Source of the DNA: an uncultured Rikenellaceae bacterium
Lineage (GTDB): Bacteria; Bacteroidota; Bacteroidia; Bacteroidales; Rikenellaceae
Direction of reading: 5' to 3'
DNA length: 64,000 bases
Assembly (NCBI GenBank): GCA_944326815.1
Contig: CALVFI010000010.1
Span: 248,001-312,000 of the forward strand
Shown: positions 45,210-53,877 of the stretch, piece after piece
How the letters are laid out: each line of letters begins with the position of its first letter
Position numbering within the stretch: the stretch's first letter is position 1
Program-made: the position numbers and the translations under genes
The notes under the pieces: model-generated
What the model was told of the DNA's origin: nothing
Databases searched by the model: none
Seen by the model: the letters and a program-made list of their open reading frames with translations, nothing else

Positions 45210-46346
45210 TTATTTTCCAAATCTGTAAACCAAATTAACACCGACCTTTGTGAGTCCCCAATAATCGTGCAAGACTCCTTTTTTGTAGCAGGCACCATTT
45301 GAGATATTATAATAAACATCGTACTTTGTATAGACATAACCTGCTCCGAGGGTGAATTCTGCAGCCCAGTGACCAGCGAAAGGCAATACATACCCATAGC
45401 TGATACCCGCACCATAGAAACCGTCCGCCGACTGGTAACGATTCTCTTTGTCGACCGAGATATTGAATGCCCCAATATTAAAATGCACTCCGAAAAAGTG
45501 CCCTTTCATCGGGTCCTCCATCCAATAACGGAGCTCAGGCTGAACGGCCAGAAAGCGTAGGCAATAGCTTCGGGATACGGTATAGGGACTGTATATAATC
45601 GGCAGATCGAGTGAATAACGTTTCCCGAAACTGTATTCAACACCGAGGTTGGCTACCGTAGCAGCCAAATAAGCCACATTTGTTTTAATAGCCCAACGAT
45701 TGCGGGCAACATCTGGCTTGGAAAGTTCGTCATTGGCTTCACCTGCTGATGAGCTGACGGGGGATTGCTCCGGTTCAGGTTCCGGAATATCGGCCTTTTC
45801 TGAAACAGGATCCGATTGAGGCTGGGATGCTGTCCCTGAGATGGAATATAATTCTAACTTCTCTTCACTTTCAGAGATTGGGGTTGTTTCGATCTTTTCC
45901 CCCGCAGTACGACATAGATAGGCAATAGCCACCACGTCTTGTTGACCATTCCATCTTTTGACATAATTCGCAGTCCGGAAATGAGACTCCTTCACGGAAT
46001 CCATTACAATAAAATAGGACTTAATTTGGTTGCTATGGTCTTTGGCAACCAGCATATTGGTCCCACGAGATGGCTCAGCATCCCAAAAACCTTTTACCCT
46101 GATTTTAACTCTTCCGGACTCAATTTCATTGCGACAAGTACGGATCGAATGCGACAAATACGCAATAGCCTCTCTATTTCCTTTATAATTGTCTCGAAAC
46201 AGACTATCTCCCAGAGCAAAACGAAAAATAGCCGTATCGCCAACGACAAACTGCTCTGCAAATGAAACCGTAGATTGTCCTTTTACAACTCCACTAACTA
46301 TCAGTAACAAAGGGAATAATACATATAATTTGTATCTAAATTCCAT
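45210..46346 (-). CDS. DUF3575-type outer-membrane protein of the fimbrial operon
   Basis: 378 residues. A signal peptide (about 1-23, ending VKG) precedes an N-terminal domain (about 25-160) which looks like the OmpA-type or von Willebrand-like region seen in such proteins. A Pro/Glu/Ser linker (about 175-210) leads to a C-terminal beta-barrel: RWAIKTNVAYLAATVANLGVEYSFGKRYSLDLP, VQPELRYWM, GHFFGVHFNIGAFN and the closing GVNLVYRFGK. DUF3575 proteins commonly head FimA/Mfa-type fimbrial operons in Bacteroidales and may be the biogenesis or anchoring barrel. First gene of the operon, downstream of a promoter enclosed by inverted repeats. Confidence 0.8.
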   Translation of the reverse strand: MEFRYKLYVLFPLLLIVSGVVKGQSTVSFAEQFVVGDTAIFRFALGDSLFRDNYKGNREAIAYLSHSIRTCRNEIESGRVKIRVKGFWDAEPSRGTNMLVAKDHSNQIKSYFIVMDSVKESHFRTANYVKRWNGQQDVVAIAYLCRTAGEKIETTPISESEEKLELYSISGTASQPQSDPVSEKADIPEPEPEQSPVSSSAGEANDELSKPDVARNRWAIKTNVAYLAATVANLGVEYSFGKRYSLDLPIIYSPYTVSRSYCLRFLAVQPELRYWMEDPMKGHFFGVHFNIGAFNISVDKENRYQSADGFYGAGISYGYVLPFAGHWAAEFTLGAGYVYTKYDVYYNISNGACYKKGVLHDYWGLTKVGVNLVYRFGK

Positions 46347-46421
46347 AACCTGCCGATTTATTCGTTGGTATTTACACTTCGTATGATTAAAAGGAGAAAT
46401 AAACCCTAATTATCAACAGTA

Positions 46422-46429
46422 CAAAAATA
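46422..46429 (-). promoter_or_regulatory. -7 promoter element of the fimbrial operon
   Basis: TATTTTTG on the minus strand, with a TTTG 17 bp upstream as a possible -33 element. 76 bp before the DUF3575 gene start, inside the inverted-repeat segment. Confidence 0.6.
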
Positions 46430-46439
46430 TCACAAAATG

Positions 46440-46505
46440 TTAACTGCAAAAAAATAGGCGTTTTTTCTTGCATACTTATTAAGTATTTATTTAATTTGCA
46501 GTTAA
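46440..46505. repeat. Nested inverted repeat within the candidate invertible segment
   Basis: TTAACTGCAAA (46440-46450) and its exact reverse complement (46495-46505), with a third, inner stem ATACTT/AAGTAT (46472-46477, 46481-46486). It may be a hairpin, an operator or part of the recombination site. The stretch 46526-46996 shows no gene I can support. Confidence 0.5.
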
Positions 46506-46996
46506 ATACCAACGAATATTCGTTGTATCGGTTCAGTCCATTGTTGGTCGCAAACTTCATGAAATCCGGACTGTTCTGAGCATGGCAGCAATATCCTTTG
46601 GGAGATGCCCTGTCCGATGGAAATCCTTCAAAATCAAATCCTCCAGTCGCATTTACTCCCATTATAAAAAGCCATAACTCCAGGTAGTCTATCACACATA
46701 AAATATATCCATTCCGAATCATCCCTAAGCGAATTATATATCCCTGCCTTGTTCGTAAATAAAACCATATTAACACCGATATATAAGAAAGGGACACTGA
46801 CCAACGTACAAGAATATCGGGACAGAGAACAGCAGCCAGATATCGTTCTCTCTATGTTCCAAGGTCATAACACACATCACCCGAAAGTAGGAAAAAGAAT
46901 AAAAAAATCCCGAGAATTCGGTATTGTTCCACGCTGGGAAATATCGTTACTTCGCTTCAACAAAACCATGTCTAAACAACAAAGAAAAAGAAAGTG

Positions 46997-47494
46997 ATGA
47001 TGATCGGAATTTTTTACGGAAGCACAACAGGCTCAACGGAAACCATTGCACAAGAGATTGCCAAACATTTAAACGTAGCCGTCTCCGACATCCATAATGT
47101 CGCCAACACGCAAATCGAAGAAATCGCCCCCTACGACCTGCTACTTCTGGGTTCCTCGACTTGGGGTTGTGGTGAACTGCAAGACGATTGGCTCGGATTC
47201 CTCGACATTCTAAAGACCAAAGACTTATCTAACAAAACAGTAGGTCTTTTCGGCTGTGGAGACAGTGCCTCTTATCCCGACACATTTTGCGACGCCGTCG
47301 GCCTGTTATACAAAAAGCTGCAGGAGACAGGTTGCAAGTTCGTCGGAATCTACCGGCCCGAAGGATACAATACGACCGACTCGCTCATCAGCATAGAGGG
47401 ACAATTCGTCGGACTGGCCATTGATGAAAGCGAACCGGAAAAAACCAAAGAACGAATTGCCGCCTGGTGTCGTCAAATTCAAACTGAAGAGTGA
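46997..47494 (+). CDS. fldA: Flavodoxin
   Basis: FMN-binding electron carrier of 165 residues that replaces ferredoxin, typically under iron shortage. The phosphate loop is YGSTTGSTETIA near the N-terminus. The isoalloxazine loops are GSSTWGCGELQDDW and LFGCGDSASYPDTFCDAVG. The long-chain flavodoxin insert is present. ATG codons at 46997 and 47000 are equivalent candidates. The stop overlaps the start of the DUF2023 gene by one base, so translation is coupled. No clear -7 element could be placed. Confidence 0.95.
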   Translation: MMIGIFYGSTTGSTETIAQEIAKHLNVAVSDIHNVANTQIEEIAPYDLLLLGSSTWGCGELQDDWLGFLDILKTKDLSNKTVGLFGCGDSASYPDTFCDAVGLLYKKLQETGCKFVGIYRPEGYNTTDSLISIEGQFVGLAIDESEPEKTKERIAAWCRQIQTEE

Positions 47495-47850
47495 TGAGTG
47501 CCGAAGATTTTAACCGTTATGACTCACTGAAACTCTTCATGCATCACATTTATGAGTTTCAGAAGGGGATTCGTAATTTAGTACTGTGCACCATGTGTCC
47601 GACATGTGCTACACTGGTATGCGACCGACTCAAGCGGCTGGGTATCGGCTATCTGATGCAATCCGTCACAGACACCAAAGTGAATCTCTATTTCGGCTGC
47701 GACCATTGTCTCAACACAGTCCGGACATTTGTCCATAAGCCACTCAACGAACTGACGCCCGAAGAGGATTTCATGCTCGGCACCATGCTCGGATACAACA
47801 TCACACAACAGTGTGAACGCTACTGCAAACGAAAACAACAACTCTCCTGA
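47494..47850 (+). CDS. DUF2023 family protein
   Basis: 118 residues, cytosolic. It matches the small DUF2023 family, usually encoded right after flavodoxin in Bacteroidetes: FMHHIYEFQKGIRNLVLCTM, then a cluster of Cys (TMCPTCATLVC, YFGCDHCLNTV, CERYCKRK) and LTPEEDFMLGTMLGYNI. The CPTC and CDHC pairs could bind metal; this is inference. Overlap TGATG with fldA argues for a functional partnership with flavodoxin. Function unknown. Confidence 0.85.
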   Translation: MSAEDFNRYDSLKLFMHHIYEFQKGIRNLVLCTMCPTCATLVCDRLKRLGIGYLMQSVTDTKVNLYFGCDHCLNTVRTFVHKPLNELTPEEDFMLGTMLGYNITQQCERYCKRKQQLS

Positions 47851-47937
47851 TTCGGCACCGGAGAGGTGGTCCCGTCCCTACCCGGTCCGCATACGGTTGC
47901 CCGACGTGCAAGCCCGTCTCTTGAGACAGGAGTGCCG

Positions 47938-48879
47938 TCAACGCCCGGATTCGCTACCGGGCGTCTCTTTTGCCTGCTCTGCAAGCATCTGCTGACGGGA
48001 CTTGCTTCGTGTGACGACATAAACCCCCGTAAATATCAACAAAGATGCGAATGCCTTAGTCCAACCGAATGATCCGAGACCAATGAGCACGGATACCCCC
48101 GTACCGACCACCGGCTGCACATAATTATACATACTGACAATCGTAGGACGAAGCGACTTCTGCCCCACCAATACAAGTATATAGGCAATAAAAGTCCCGA
48201 ACAGCACGACATAAGCCGCTTCGAGCCACGCTGTCATCGACAGCGTTTGAGAAGGCAATGCCATGAGATCCCGATAGGCAAACGGCAAAAAGCAAACCGA
48301 AGCATAGGTAAACATCCACTTCATCAGAGTAAAAATGTTGTATCGGGCAATCAACCCCTTAAAGATGGTCAGGTAACAGGCAAAACTGATCTGGGCAACG
48401 ACACACAACAGATCGCCCCACACGTTGCCGCCCCCTGCCGTACCGCGATGGTTGCTCAGAACGAGAATTAATGCACCCGCCGCACCGAGCACCACACCCG
48501 TCACCTTAGTCGGCGTAATGGGTTCCTTAAGAAAAAGAGCCGCCAGAACCATCGTGACAATCGGAAGCGAGGTGGTAATAATTGAAGCATCAACGGGCGA
48601 GGTAAGTGATAATCCAAAGACGAAAAGTCCCTGGTTGAAAACTATGCAGAGCAGAGCAGCGAAAAAGAGCAACACCCGATCGCGTCCGGAGATTTTCTCC
48701 CGCGGGGCAAAAAGAGAACCGAGCCAAAAACATACGGCAGCTCCGGCCATACGCAGAATCGTCAATGAAAGGCTGGACATCCCGGCATCAAGCACCGACT
48801 TACCGATGGGAGACATCAGTCCCCACATACACCCTGCCCCCAGCAACGCCAAATGGGCTTTAACAACTTGCAACTTCAT
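47938..48879 (-). CDS. EamA/DMT-superfamily transporter
   Basis: 313 residues, ten predicted membrane segments in two EamA repeats (starting GAGCMWGLMSPIGKSVLDAG and GGGNVWGDLLCVVAQISFACYLTIFKG). LTSPVDASIITTSLPIVTMVLAALFLKEPIT is the typical helix 3-4 segment, and YNYVQPVVGTGVSVLIG the corresponding part of repeat two. The substrate is not known; relatives export metabolites or amino acids. It has its own promoter 70 bp upstream and diverges from the MFS transporter gene. Confidence 0.88.
   Translation of the reverse strand: MKLQVVKAHLALLGAGCMWGLMSPIGKSVLDAGMSSLSLTILRMAGAAVCFWLGSLFAPREKISGRDRVLLFFAALLCIVFNQGLFVFGLSLTSPVDASIITTSLPIVTMVLAALFLKEPITPTKVTGVVLGAAGALILVLSNHRGTAGGGNVWGDLLCVVAQISFACYLTIFKGLIARYNIFTLMKWMFTYASVCFLPFAYRDLMALPSQTLSMTAWLEAAYVVLFGTFIAYILVLVGQKSLRPTIVSMYNYVQPVVGTGVSVLIGLGSFGWTKAFASLLIFTGVYVVTRSKSRQQMLAEQAKETPGSESGR
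47941..47971 (+). terminator. Hairpin after the flavodoxin-DUF2023 pair
   Basis: Perfect 8-bp GC-rich arms (47941-47948 and 47957-47964), followed by CTCTTTT on the plus strand. It overlaps the last codons of the convergent EamA gene. Confidence 0.5.
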
Positions 48880-48949
48880 CGACTTAACCTCCTTCTAAAC
48901 CTATTAAAACTAACCTTTCGCCTTCTCAGACTATTTTTGAACGCGGCTG

Positions 48950-48957
48950 CAAAGATA
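48950..48957 (-). promoter_or_regulatory. -7 promoter element of the EamA transporter gene
   Basis: TATCTTTG on the minus strand. A plus-strand TATTTTTG at 48932-48939 could belong to the divergent MFS gene, but would leave a leader of about 130 nt. Confidence 0.55.
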
Positions 48958-49076
48958 AGGAAATATTCCAGAAGAGTCCATTCAACGATAAAAATCGCTC
49001 AAGACTAAAGCAGAGTAAGAAGATCGATTCTGTTGGCATTTTTTTTGTCTAATCCCAACAAACTATCTGTTCAAAG

Positions 49077-50504
49077 ATGACACCTATTTTCTCCCGCATA
49101 CAGAACAGCAACGGTTATAAATGGTGGATATTGGCCCTGGTGATGCTCGGTACGTTCATGGCCGTACTCGACGTAACGGTTGTCAATGTAGGATTTCCTG
49201 CAATTATGAATGCATTTCACATCGGCATATCTTCGGCCGAATGGGTCATCACGGCCTATATGCTCACCATGACCATCATGCTTCCATCGGCCGGATGGAT
49301 CGCGGATCGATTCGGAAATAAACGGCTATATATCATTGGATTAGCACTTTTTACACTCGGTTCCTGGCTGTGTGGACAGGCGCAAAGCGACGTATTCCTC
49401 ATCGGGTCTCGCGCACTGCAAGGCACAGGAAGCGGTATCATACAATCGCTCGGCCTGGCCATCGTAACACGCGAATTTCCCCCGGCTCAACGAGGCTTGG
49501 CACTAGGCCTCTGGGCTGTTGCCGCTGCGGCTTCCATCTCATTCGGACCTCTAATCGGAGGCTTCCTCGTTGATGACTACAATTGGCATCTGATTTTCGA
49601 CGTGAACGTCCCTATCGGATTACTGGCCATCTGTTTGTCGTTGTTCATTCAGAAAGAGTGGAAAGCGTCTCGGGAAGGAAAATTCGACTGGGTTGGCTTC
49701 TGCAGTATCGCGCTTTTCATGCCTCTGACAATTTATGCGCTGGCACGCGGACAAGCACCTACGAATCTTCAAGGATGGGCAGCTCCGGAAGTCATTGGAT
49801 GTTTTGCTGCCGGCGCAGCAGCATTGGTCGTATTCATTCGAGCAGAAATCAAACATCCGTATCCCCTGCTGAATATCCGATTACTGAAAGAGCCTCACTT
49901 TGGAATTTCAATGATAGTACTGTTCATTTTCGGAATCGGCATGCTGGGCGGGACCTATTTGTTACCGTTATATATGCAGAAGGGACTAGGATACACAGCC
50001 ATCATGGCCGGAAGCGTTTTTTTGCCTGTAGGGCTGATTCAGGGAACGCTCTCCACGCTGTCGGGATGGCTCACCCGATACATTAAACCGCTGGGAATCG
50101 TCTTCCTCGGCATAGCCATCATGTCGCTGAGTTTCCATCTGGCCAGTCGTTTCACGATTCACACTCTCCACCGGGATATCCTGTGGGTACTCTATCTCCG
50201 CGGATTCGGCATGGGACTGACATTTGCACCACTCAATTTCTTTTCGCTCAAAAATCTGAAAGCAGCCGATATGGCCGCAGCTGCCGGTATTTCGAACAGC
50301 ATCAAACAACTCTCAGGCAGCATCAGTATTGCCCTATTGACTGCCATTCTGACCGCACGCACACAGGTACACGCCCGAGAACACCTCTCTCCTGCCGAAA
50401 CCTACATCGAGGGAATTACAGACGACTTCAGCATAGTATCCCTCCTCACGCTGGCTTCGATGCTTCCTTTCTTGTTTCTGTTCTTCCGCCGAAAAAAAGG
50501 TTAA
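49077..50504 (+). CDS. DHA2-family MFS multidrug transporter (EmrB/QacA type)
   Basis: 475 residues with fourteen predicted membrane segments, a proton-driven drug exporter. Motif D1 is seen in MAVLDVTVVNVGFPAI, motif A in GWIADRFGNKRLYIIG, motif B in RALQGTGSGII and motif C-like in WAVAAAASISFGPLIGGFLVD. There is no adjacent membrane-fusion (EmrA) or TolC gene, and no regulator, so it may act alone or pair with distant partners. Substrate unknown. Confidence 0.9.
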   Translation: MTPIFSRIQNSNGYKWWILALVMLGTFMAVLDVTVVNVGFPAIMNAFHIGISSAEWVITAYMLTMTIMLPSAGWIADRFGNKRLYIIGLALFTLGSWLCGQAQSDVFLIGSRALQGTGSGIIQSLGLAIVTREFPPAQRGLALGLWAVAAAASISFGPLIGGFLVDDYNWHLIFDVNVPIGLLAICLSLFIQKEWKASREGKFDWVGFCSIALFMPLTIYALARGQAPTNLQGWAAPEVIGCFAAGAAALVVFIRAEIKHPYPLLNIRLLKEPHFGISMIVLFIFGIGMLGGTYLLPLYMQKGLGYTAIMAGSVFLPVGLIQGTLSTLSGWLTRYIKPLGIVFLGIAIMSLSFHLASRFTIHTLHRDILWVLYLRGFGMGLTFAPLNFFSLKNLKAADMAAAAGISNSIKQLSGSISIALLTAILTARTQVHAREHLSPAETYIEGITDDFSIVSLLTLASMLPFLFLFFRRKKG

Positions 50505-50554
50505 AGAAATGTCGTTAGCAATCAGGTACAACAATAAAATCCCCAAAAAAGCAT

Positions 50555-50562
50555 TATATTTG
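50555..50562 (+). promoter_or_regulatory. -7 promoter element of ssrA
   Basis: TATATTTG, 31 bp before the 5' end of the mature tmRNA. Confidence 0.7.
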
Positions 50563-50592
50563 CAGCTGTCAAACAAGCAATGACACAGAATC

Positions 50593-50994
50593 GGGGGTGA
50601 CCGGTTTTGACAGCAGGCAGAGTTTGATGGTAAGCACGTCGAGCGTTGTGCGGAGGCTCGTAAATATGAACGCTCAAAAATCAAATGGCAATAATAGCTA
50701 CGCACTCGCTGCTTAATTTTACCAGGTAAAATGAGCTTAATTCCTGGGCCCCAGGATGGTTCGGGAACGAGTACCCTTCCGCTTTCACCCGCTCCTTGTG
50801 GAGGTGGAATCAGGGTATCATCAATGAGGAGATAGTTGCGACGGAAGCCCGTGCGTCGTGGCGAAACAAACGGGCTGGGGTCTGCGTTAGGTTGCCGCCT
50901 GCCGGGCGCGGACAGAAGGATCAAACGGTGGATAAACGTGTAGAAAGCCTTCGGGTTCCCTGTTTGGACGAGGGTTCGAATCCCTCCACCTCCA
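50593..50994 (+). ncRNA. ssrA: Transfer-messenger RNA (tmRNA)
   Basis: Rescues stalled ribosomes and tags the nascent chain for proteolysis. The ends pair as a tRNA acceptor stem (GGGGGTG at 50593 with CACCTCC at 50987-50993), next to a T arm GAGGGTTCGAATCCCTC and the 5' hallmark GACCGGTTTTGACAGC. The tag frame reads to a TAA at 50714-50716 and ends GNNSYALAA. The likely resume codon is GCT at 50672, giving tag AQKSNGNNSYALAA; a resume point further 3' cannot be excluded. About 402 nt; CCA is not encoded. Followed by a terminator. Confidence 0.95.
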
Positions 50995-51001
50995 CACAGA
51001 A

Positions 51002-51034
51002 AAGAGAGTATGTTGCGACATACCCTCTTTTTTA
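51002..51034 (+). terminator. Terminator of ssrA
   Basis: 13-bp arms (51002-51014 and 51019-51031, one mismatch) followed by a run of T, right after the tmRNA 3' end. Confidence 0.8.
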
Positions 51035-51099
51035 TTATGAATGCTCAGATTTTCCGGACGAAGTGGCTATCAACACACACATCCATCTGACAGGAAAAA

Positions 51100-53826
51100 C
51101 TATATTCCCGTAATCTTTTTGATCTCGTTGAGTTTATTCAAAGCCTCGAGCGGTGTAAGACTATTGATGTCCAGGCCACGTATCTCATCGCGAATCTGCT
51201 TGAGAACCGGATCGTCCAGCTGGAACATGCTGAGCTGGAATCCGACTGCATCAGGTACGGGCATGCCGCCATGGGTACGGCCACGCTTACCGCCCCGACC
51301 GCGCGAGGCAATTCCACCTGTAGAGTTTGCCCCTCCGGAATCAGTAGTAGTTTCTGCAATTGACTCCTTCCCGTCTGCTGCGGCCACCATGCCATCCACC
51401 TCCCGACGTGCCGCCTCCATGTGATGCAGCAACTGTTCCGCCCGCTCCACCACCCAGCGAGGCATACCAGCCATCTTGGCCACATGGATACCGAACGAAT
51501 GTTCCGTCCCGCCCCGTACGAGTTTGCGCAGGAAAACAATGTTCTTATCCACCTCCTTGACCGAAACATTATAATTCTTCACCCGAGGGCAATACTCCTC
51601 AATTTCGTTCAGTTCATGGTAGTGCGTGGCAAACAACGTGCGAGGCCGGGCCTTATTGTTATGCAGGTACTCCACCATGGCCCACGCGATTGAAATGCCA
51701 TCGTAGGTACTCGTACCGCGTCCGATTTCATCAAGCAGCACGAGGCTACGGTCGGAGATATTGTTCAGAATGCTGGCCGATTCGAGCATCTCCACCATAA
51801 ACGTACTCTCGCCCTGCGAAATATTGTCCGAAGCCCCCACTCGGGTGAAAATCTTGTCTACAATACCGATCTTCGCCGACAAGGCCGGAACGAAACACCC
51901 CATCTGAGCCATCAGAACAATCAGCGCCGTTTGGCGTAACAGCGCCGATTTACCCGCCATATTGGGACCGGTAATCATCACGATTTGCTGCTTCTCATCA
52001 TCGAGATAAATATCGTTCGGGATATACACCTCACCCACCGGCAGCATCATCTCGATCACCGGATGGCGACCGTCGCGGATGTCGAGCACTCTCCCCTCGT
52101 TCAACTCCGGACGGCAATAGTTGCGTTCGGCCGCCAATCGTGCAAACGACAACAGGCAATCGACCCGGGCGATGGTGAGTGCATTTTTCTGCAAAGGACG
52201 CAGAAAACCGCTCAAATAGGCAATCAACTCGCTGAACAACTGTTGCTCGAGGGCTATCATCTTCTCTTCGGCGCCAAGAATCTTCTCCTCATACTCCTTG
52301 AGTTCCTCGGTAATGTATCGTTCGGCAGAGGTGAGGGTCTGCTTGCGGATCCAGTTTTCCGGTACTTTATCCTTGTGCGTATTGCGGACCTCGATATAAT
52401 AACCGAAAATATTGTTGTAACTGATTTTCAGGGAAGGGATACCCGTTGCTTCGCTTTCCCGTTGCTGGATGTCGGCCAGGACATCTTTCCCGTGCAGTGC
52501 AATGCGACGCAGGTCATCGAGCTCCATGTTGACGCCGTCGGCGATCACCCCTCCTTTGACGATCTGGTTCGAAGGGTCGGGATAAACCTCTTTGGCAATC
52601 CGCTGATAGACCTCCTCCAGCGGATCGATCTGCGCGGCCAACTCCGCAAGCCGCTCATTGCCCGAATCCTGCAACAGGCGCCGGACATCGGAAACCGCCG
52701 CCAAGGAGTTCTTCAGCTGAACCACCTCGCGCGGCAATACCCGTTGCGCAGCGATGCGGGAAACAATACGCTCGAGATCGCACACCAGAGCAAGCGAATC
52801 GGAGAGCTGCCCGCAAAAATCGGCATCGTTGCGGAAATACTCCACCACATCGAGCCGGGCATTCAACCGCTGCACATCCTTGATCGGCATGGCCACCCAC
52901 CGCTTAAGCAGGCGACCTCCCATCGGCGTCTGTGTCCGGTCGATCACATCCGCAAAACCGCACCGCACCCGGCTGCTGTTCGAGGAAAAGAGCTCCAGGT
53001 TGCGAATCGTGAACTTATCAATCCACACATAATCGTCCCTATCGATACGCGAAATCGAAGAGATATGTGCGATGTTCTTATGCTCGGTGAACTCCAGATA
53101 ATACAGAATCGCCCCGGCCGCAGAGATGCCGCTCTCCATCCCCTCGATGCCGAATCCTTTGAGAGAGGTCGTACCGAACTGTTTGCACAACTTCTCACGG
53201 TTCGTATCCCCGGAAAAAACCCATTCATCAAGTTTGAAGGTATAGTACCGGTTGCCGAAAGCAGCTTCGAACCTTCCCTCGCAACTCCGTTGATAAATAA
53301 TCTCCTTGGGCGAAAGATTCGAAAGCAACTTGTCCACATAGTCGTTCGTCCCCTCCGCCACGTAAAATTCACCCGTGGAAAGATCGAGAAACGCCACGCC
53401 CGTATTCTCGCGCCCGAAATAGATCGAGGCAAGAAAGGTATTCTCCTTGTTGGCCAGAATATTGTCGTTCAATACTACGCCGGGCGTCACCAGTTCGATC
53501 ACCCCCCTTTTGACGATCTTCTTGGCCGTCTTAGGGTCCTCCAACTGTTCACACACCGCCACACGCTCTCCCGCCCGCACCAACTTGGGCAGGTAAACAT
53601 CCAACGCATGGTAAGGAAATCCAGCCAACTCCGTATAGGTACCGGAACCGTTGGCCCGACGTGTAAGGGTTATTCCGAGGATGCTGCTCGATTTGATTGC
53701 ATCAGCCCCGAAGGTCTCGTAAAAATCACCCACGCGAAACAGCAACACGGCATCCGGATGGACCGCCTTGATGCTGTAATATTGTTTCATAAGCGGGGTT
53801 TCGACGTACTTCTTTTCTGTTGCCAA
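51100..53826 (-). CDS. mutS: DNA mismatch repair protein MutS
   Basis: Recognises mismatches and starts repair with MutL. 908 residues. The mismatch-binding domain has the Phe-x-Glu motif ([13 protein letters not shown]). Connector, lever and clamp regions follow; the ATPase core has Walker [18 protein letters not shown], Walker [17 protein letters not shown] and the signature [16 protein letters not shown]. Near the C-terminus an unusual linker rich in Gly, Ser and Arg (about residues 815-850, [14 protein letters not shown]) precedes [10 protein letters not shown], a beta-clamp-binding-like element, and the small C-terminal domain. It has its own promoter. Confidence 0.97.
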   Translation of the reverse strand: MATEKKYVETPLMKQYYSIKAVHPDAVLLFRVGDFYETFGADAIKSSSILGITLTRRANGSGTYTELAGFPYHALDVYLPKLVRAGERVAVCEQLEDPKTAKKIVKRGVIELVTPGVVLNDNILANKENTFLASIYFGRENTGVAFLDLSTGEFYVAEGTNDYVDKLLSNLSPKEIIYQRSCEGRFEAAFGNRYYTFKLDEWVFSGDTNREKLCKQFGTTSLKGFGIEGMESGISAAGAILYYLEFTEHKNIAHISSISRIDRDDYVWIDKFTIRNLELFSSNSSRVRCGFADVIDRTQTPMGGRLLKRWVAMPIKDVQRLNARLDVVEYFRNDADFCGQLSDSLALVCDLERIVSRIAAQRVLPREVVQLKNSLAAVSDVRRLLQDSGNERLAELAAQIDPLEEVYQRIAKEVYPDPSNQIVKGGVIADGVNMELDDLRRIALHGKDVLADIQQRESEATGIPSLKISYNNIFGYYIEVRNTHKDKVPENWIRKQTLTSAERYITEELKEYEEKILGAEEKMIALEQQLFSELIAYLSGFLRPLQKNALTIARVDCLLSFARLAAERNYCRPELNEGRVLDIRDGRHPVIEMMLPVGEVYIPNDIYLDDEKQQIVMITGPNMAGKSALLRQTALIVLMAQMGCFVPALSAKIGIVDKIFTRVGASDNISQGESTFMVEMLESASILNNISDRSLVLLDEIGRGTSTYDGISIAWAMVEYLHNNKARPRTLFATHYHELNEIEEYCPRVKNYNVSVKEVDKNIVFLRKLVRGGTEHSFGIHVAKMAGMPRWVVERAEQLLHHMEAARREVDGMVAAADGKESIAETTTDSGGANSTGGIASRGRGGKRGRTHGGMPVPDAVGFQLSMFQLDDPVLKQIRDEIRGLDINSLTPLEALNKLNEIKKITGI

Positions 53827-53851
53827 GGGTGTATCTCTGCGATTTATTGGA

Positions 53852-53859
53852 CAAATATA
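53852..53859 (-). promoter_or_regulatory. -7 promoter element of mutS
   Basis: TATATTTG on the minus strand, 26 bp before the mutS ATG, in the 51-bp gap after the acyltransferase gene. Confidence 0.65.
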
Positions 53860-53877
53860 CGGAAACTTTTTCTTTTT

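Larger units (their letters stand above)
46359..46518. repeat. 16-bp inverted repeats enclosing the fimbrial promoter (candidate invertible segment)
   Basis: Arms TATTCGTTGGTATTTA (46359-46374) and its exact reverse complement (46503-46518) enclose 128 bp holding the operon's only clear -7 element. The right arm also overlaps a perfect 16-bp palindrome (46510-46525), so the half-site ATTCGTTG is present three times. This is the layout of phase-variable promoters switched by site-specific recombinases in Bacteroidales. In the present orientation the promoter points to the fimbrial genes. No invertase gene is in the window. Confidence 0.6.

Noticed and set aside
46387..46797. 136-codon minus-strand frame upstream of the fimbrial operon
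   Set aside because: It covers the fimbrial promoter and both inverted repeats. A stretch near 46560-46660 (GVNATGGFDFEGFPSD) looks protein-like and might be the remnant of a surface-protein gene, but support is too weak to call.
46749..46997. 82-codon frame just before flavodoxin
   Set aside because: No domain, basic composition with a KQQRKRK end, and no start or promoter signal; probably leader sequence.
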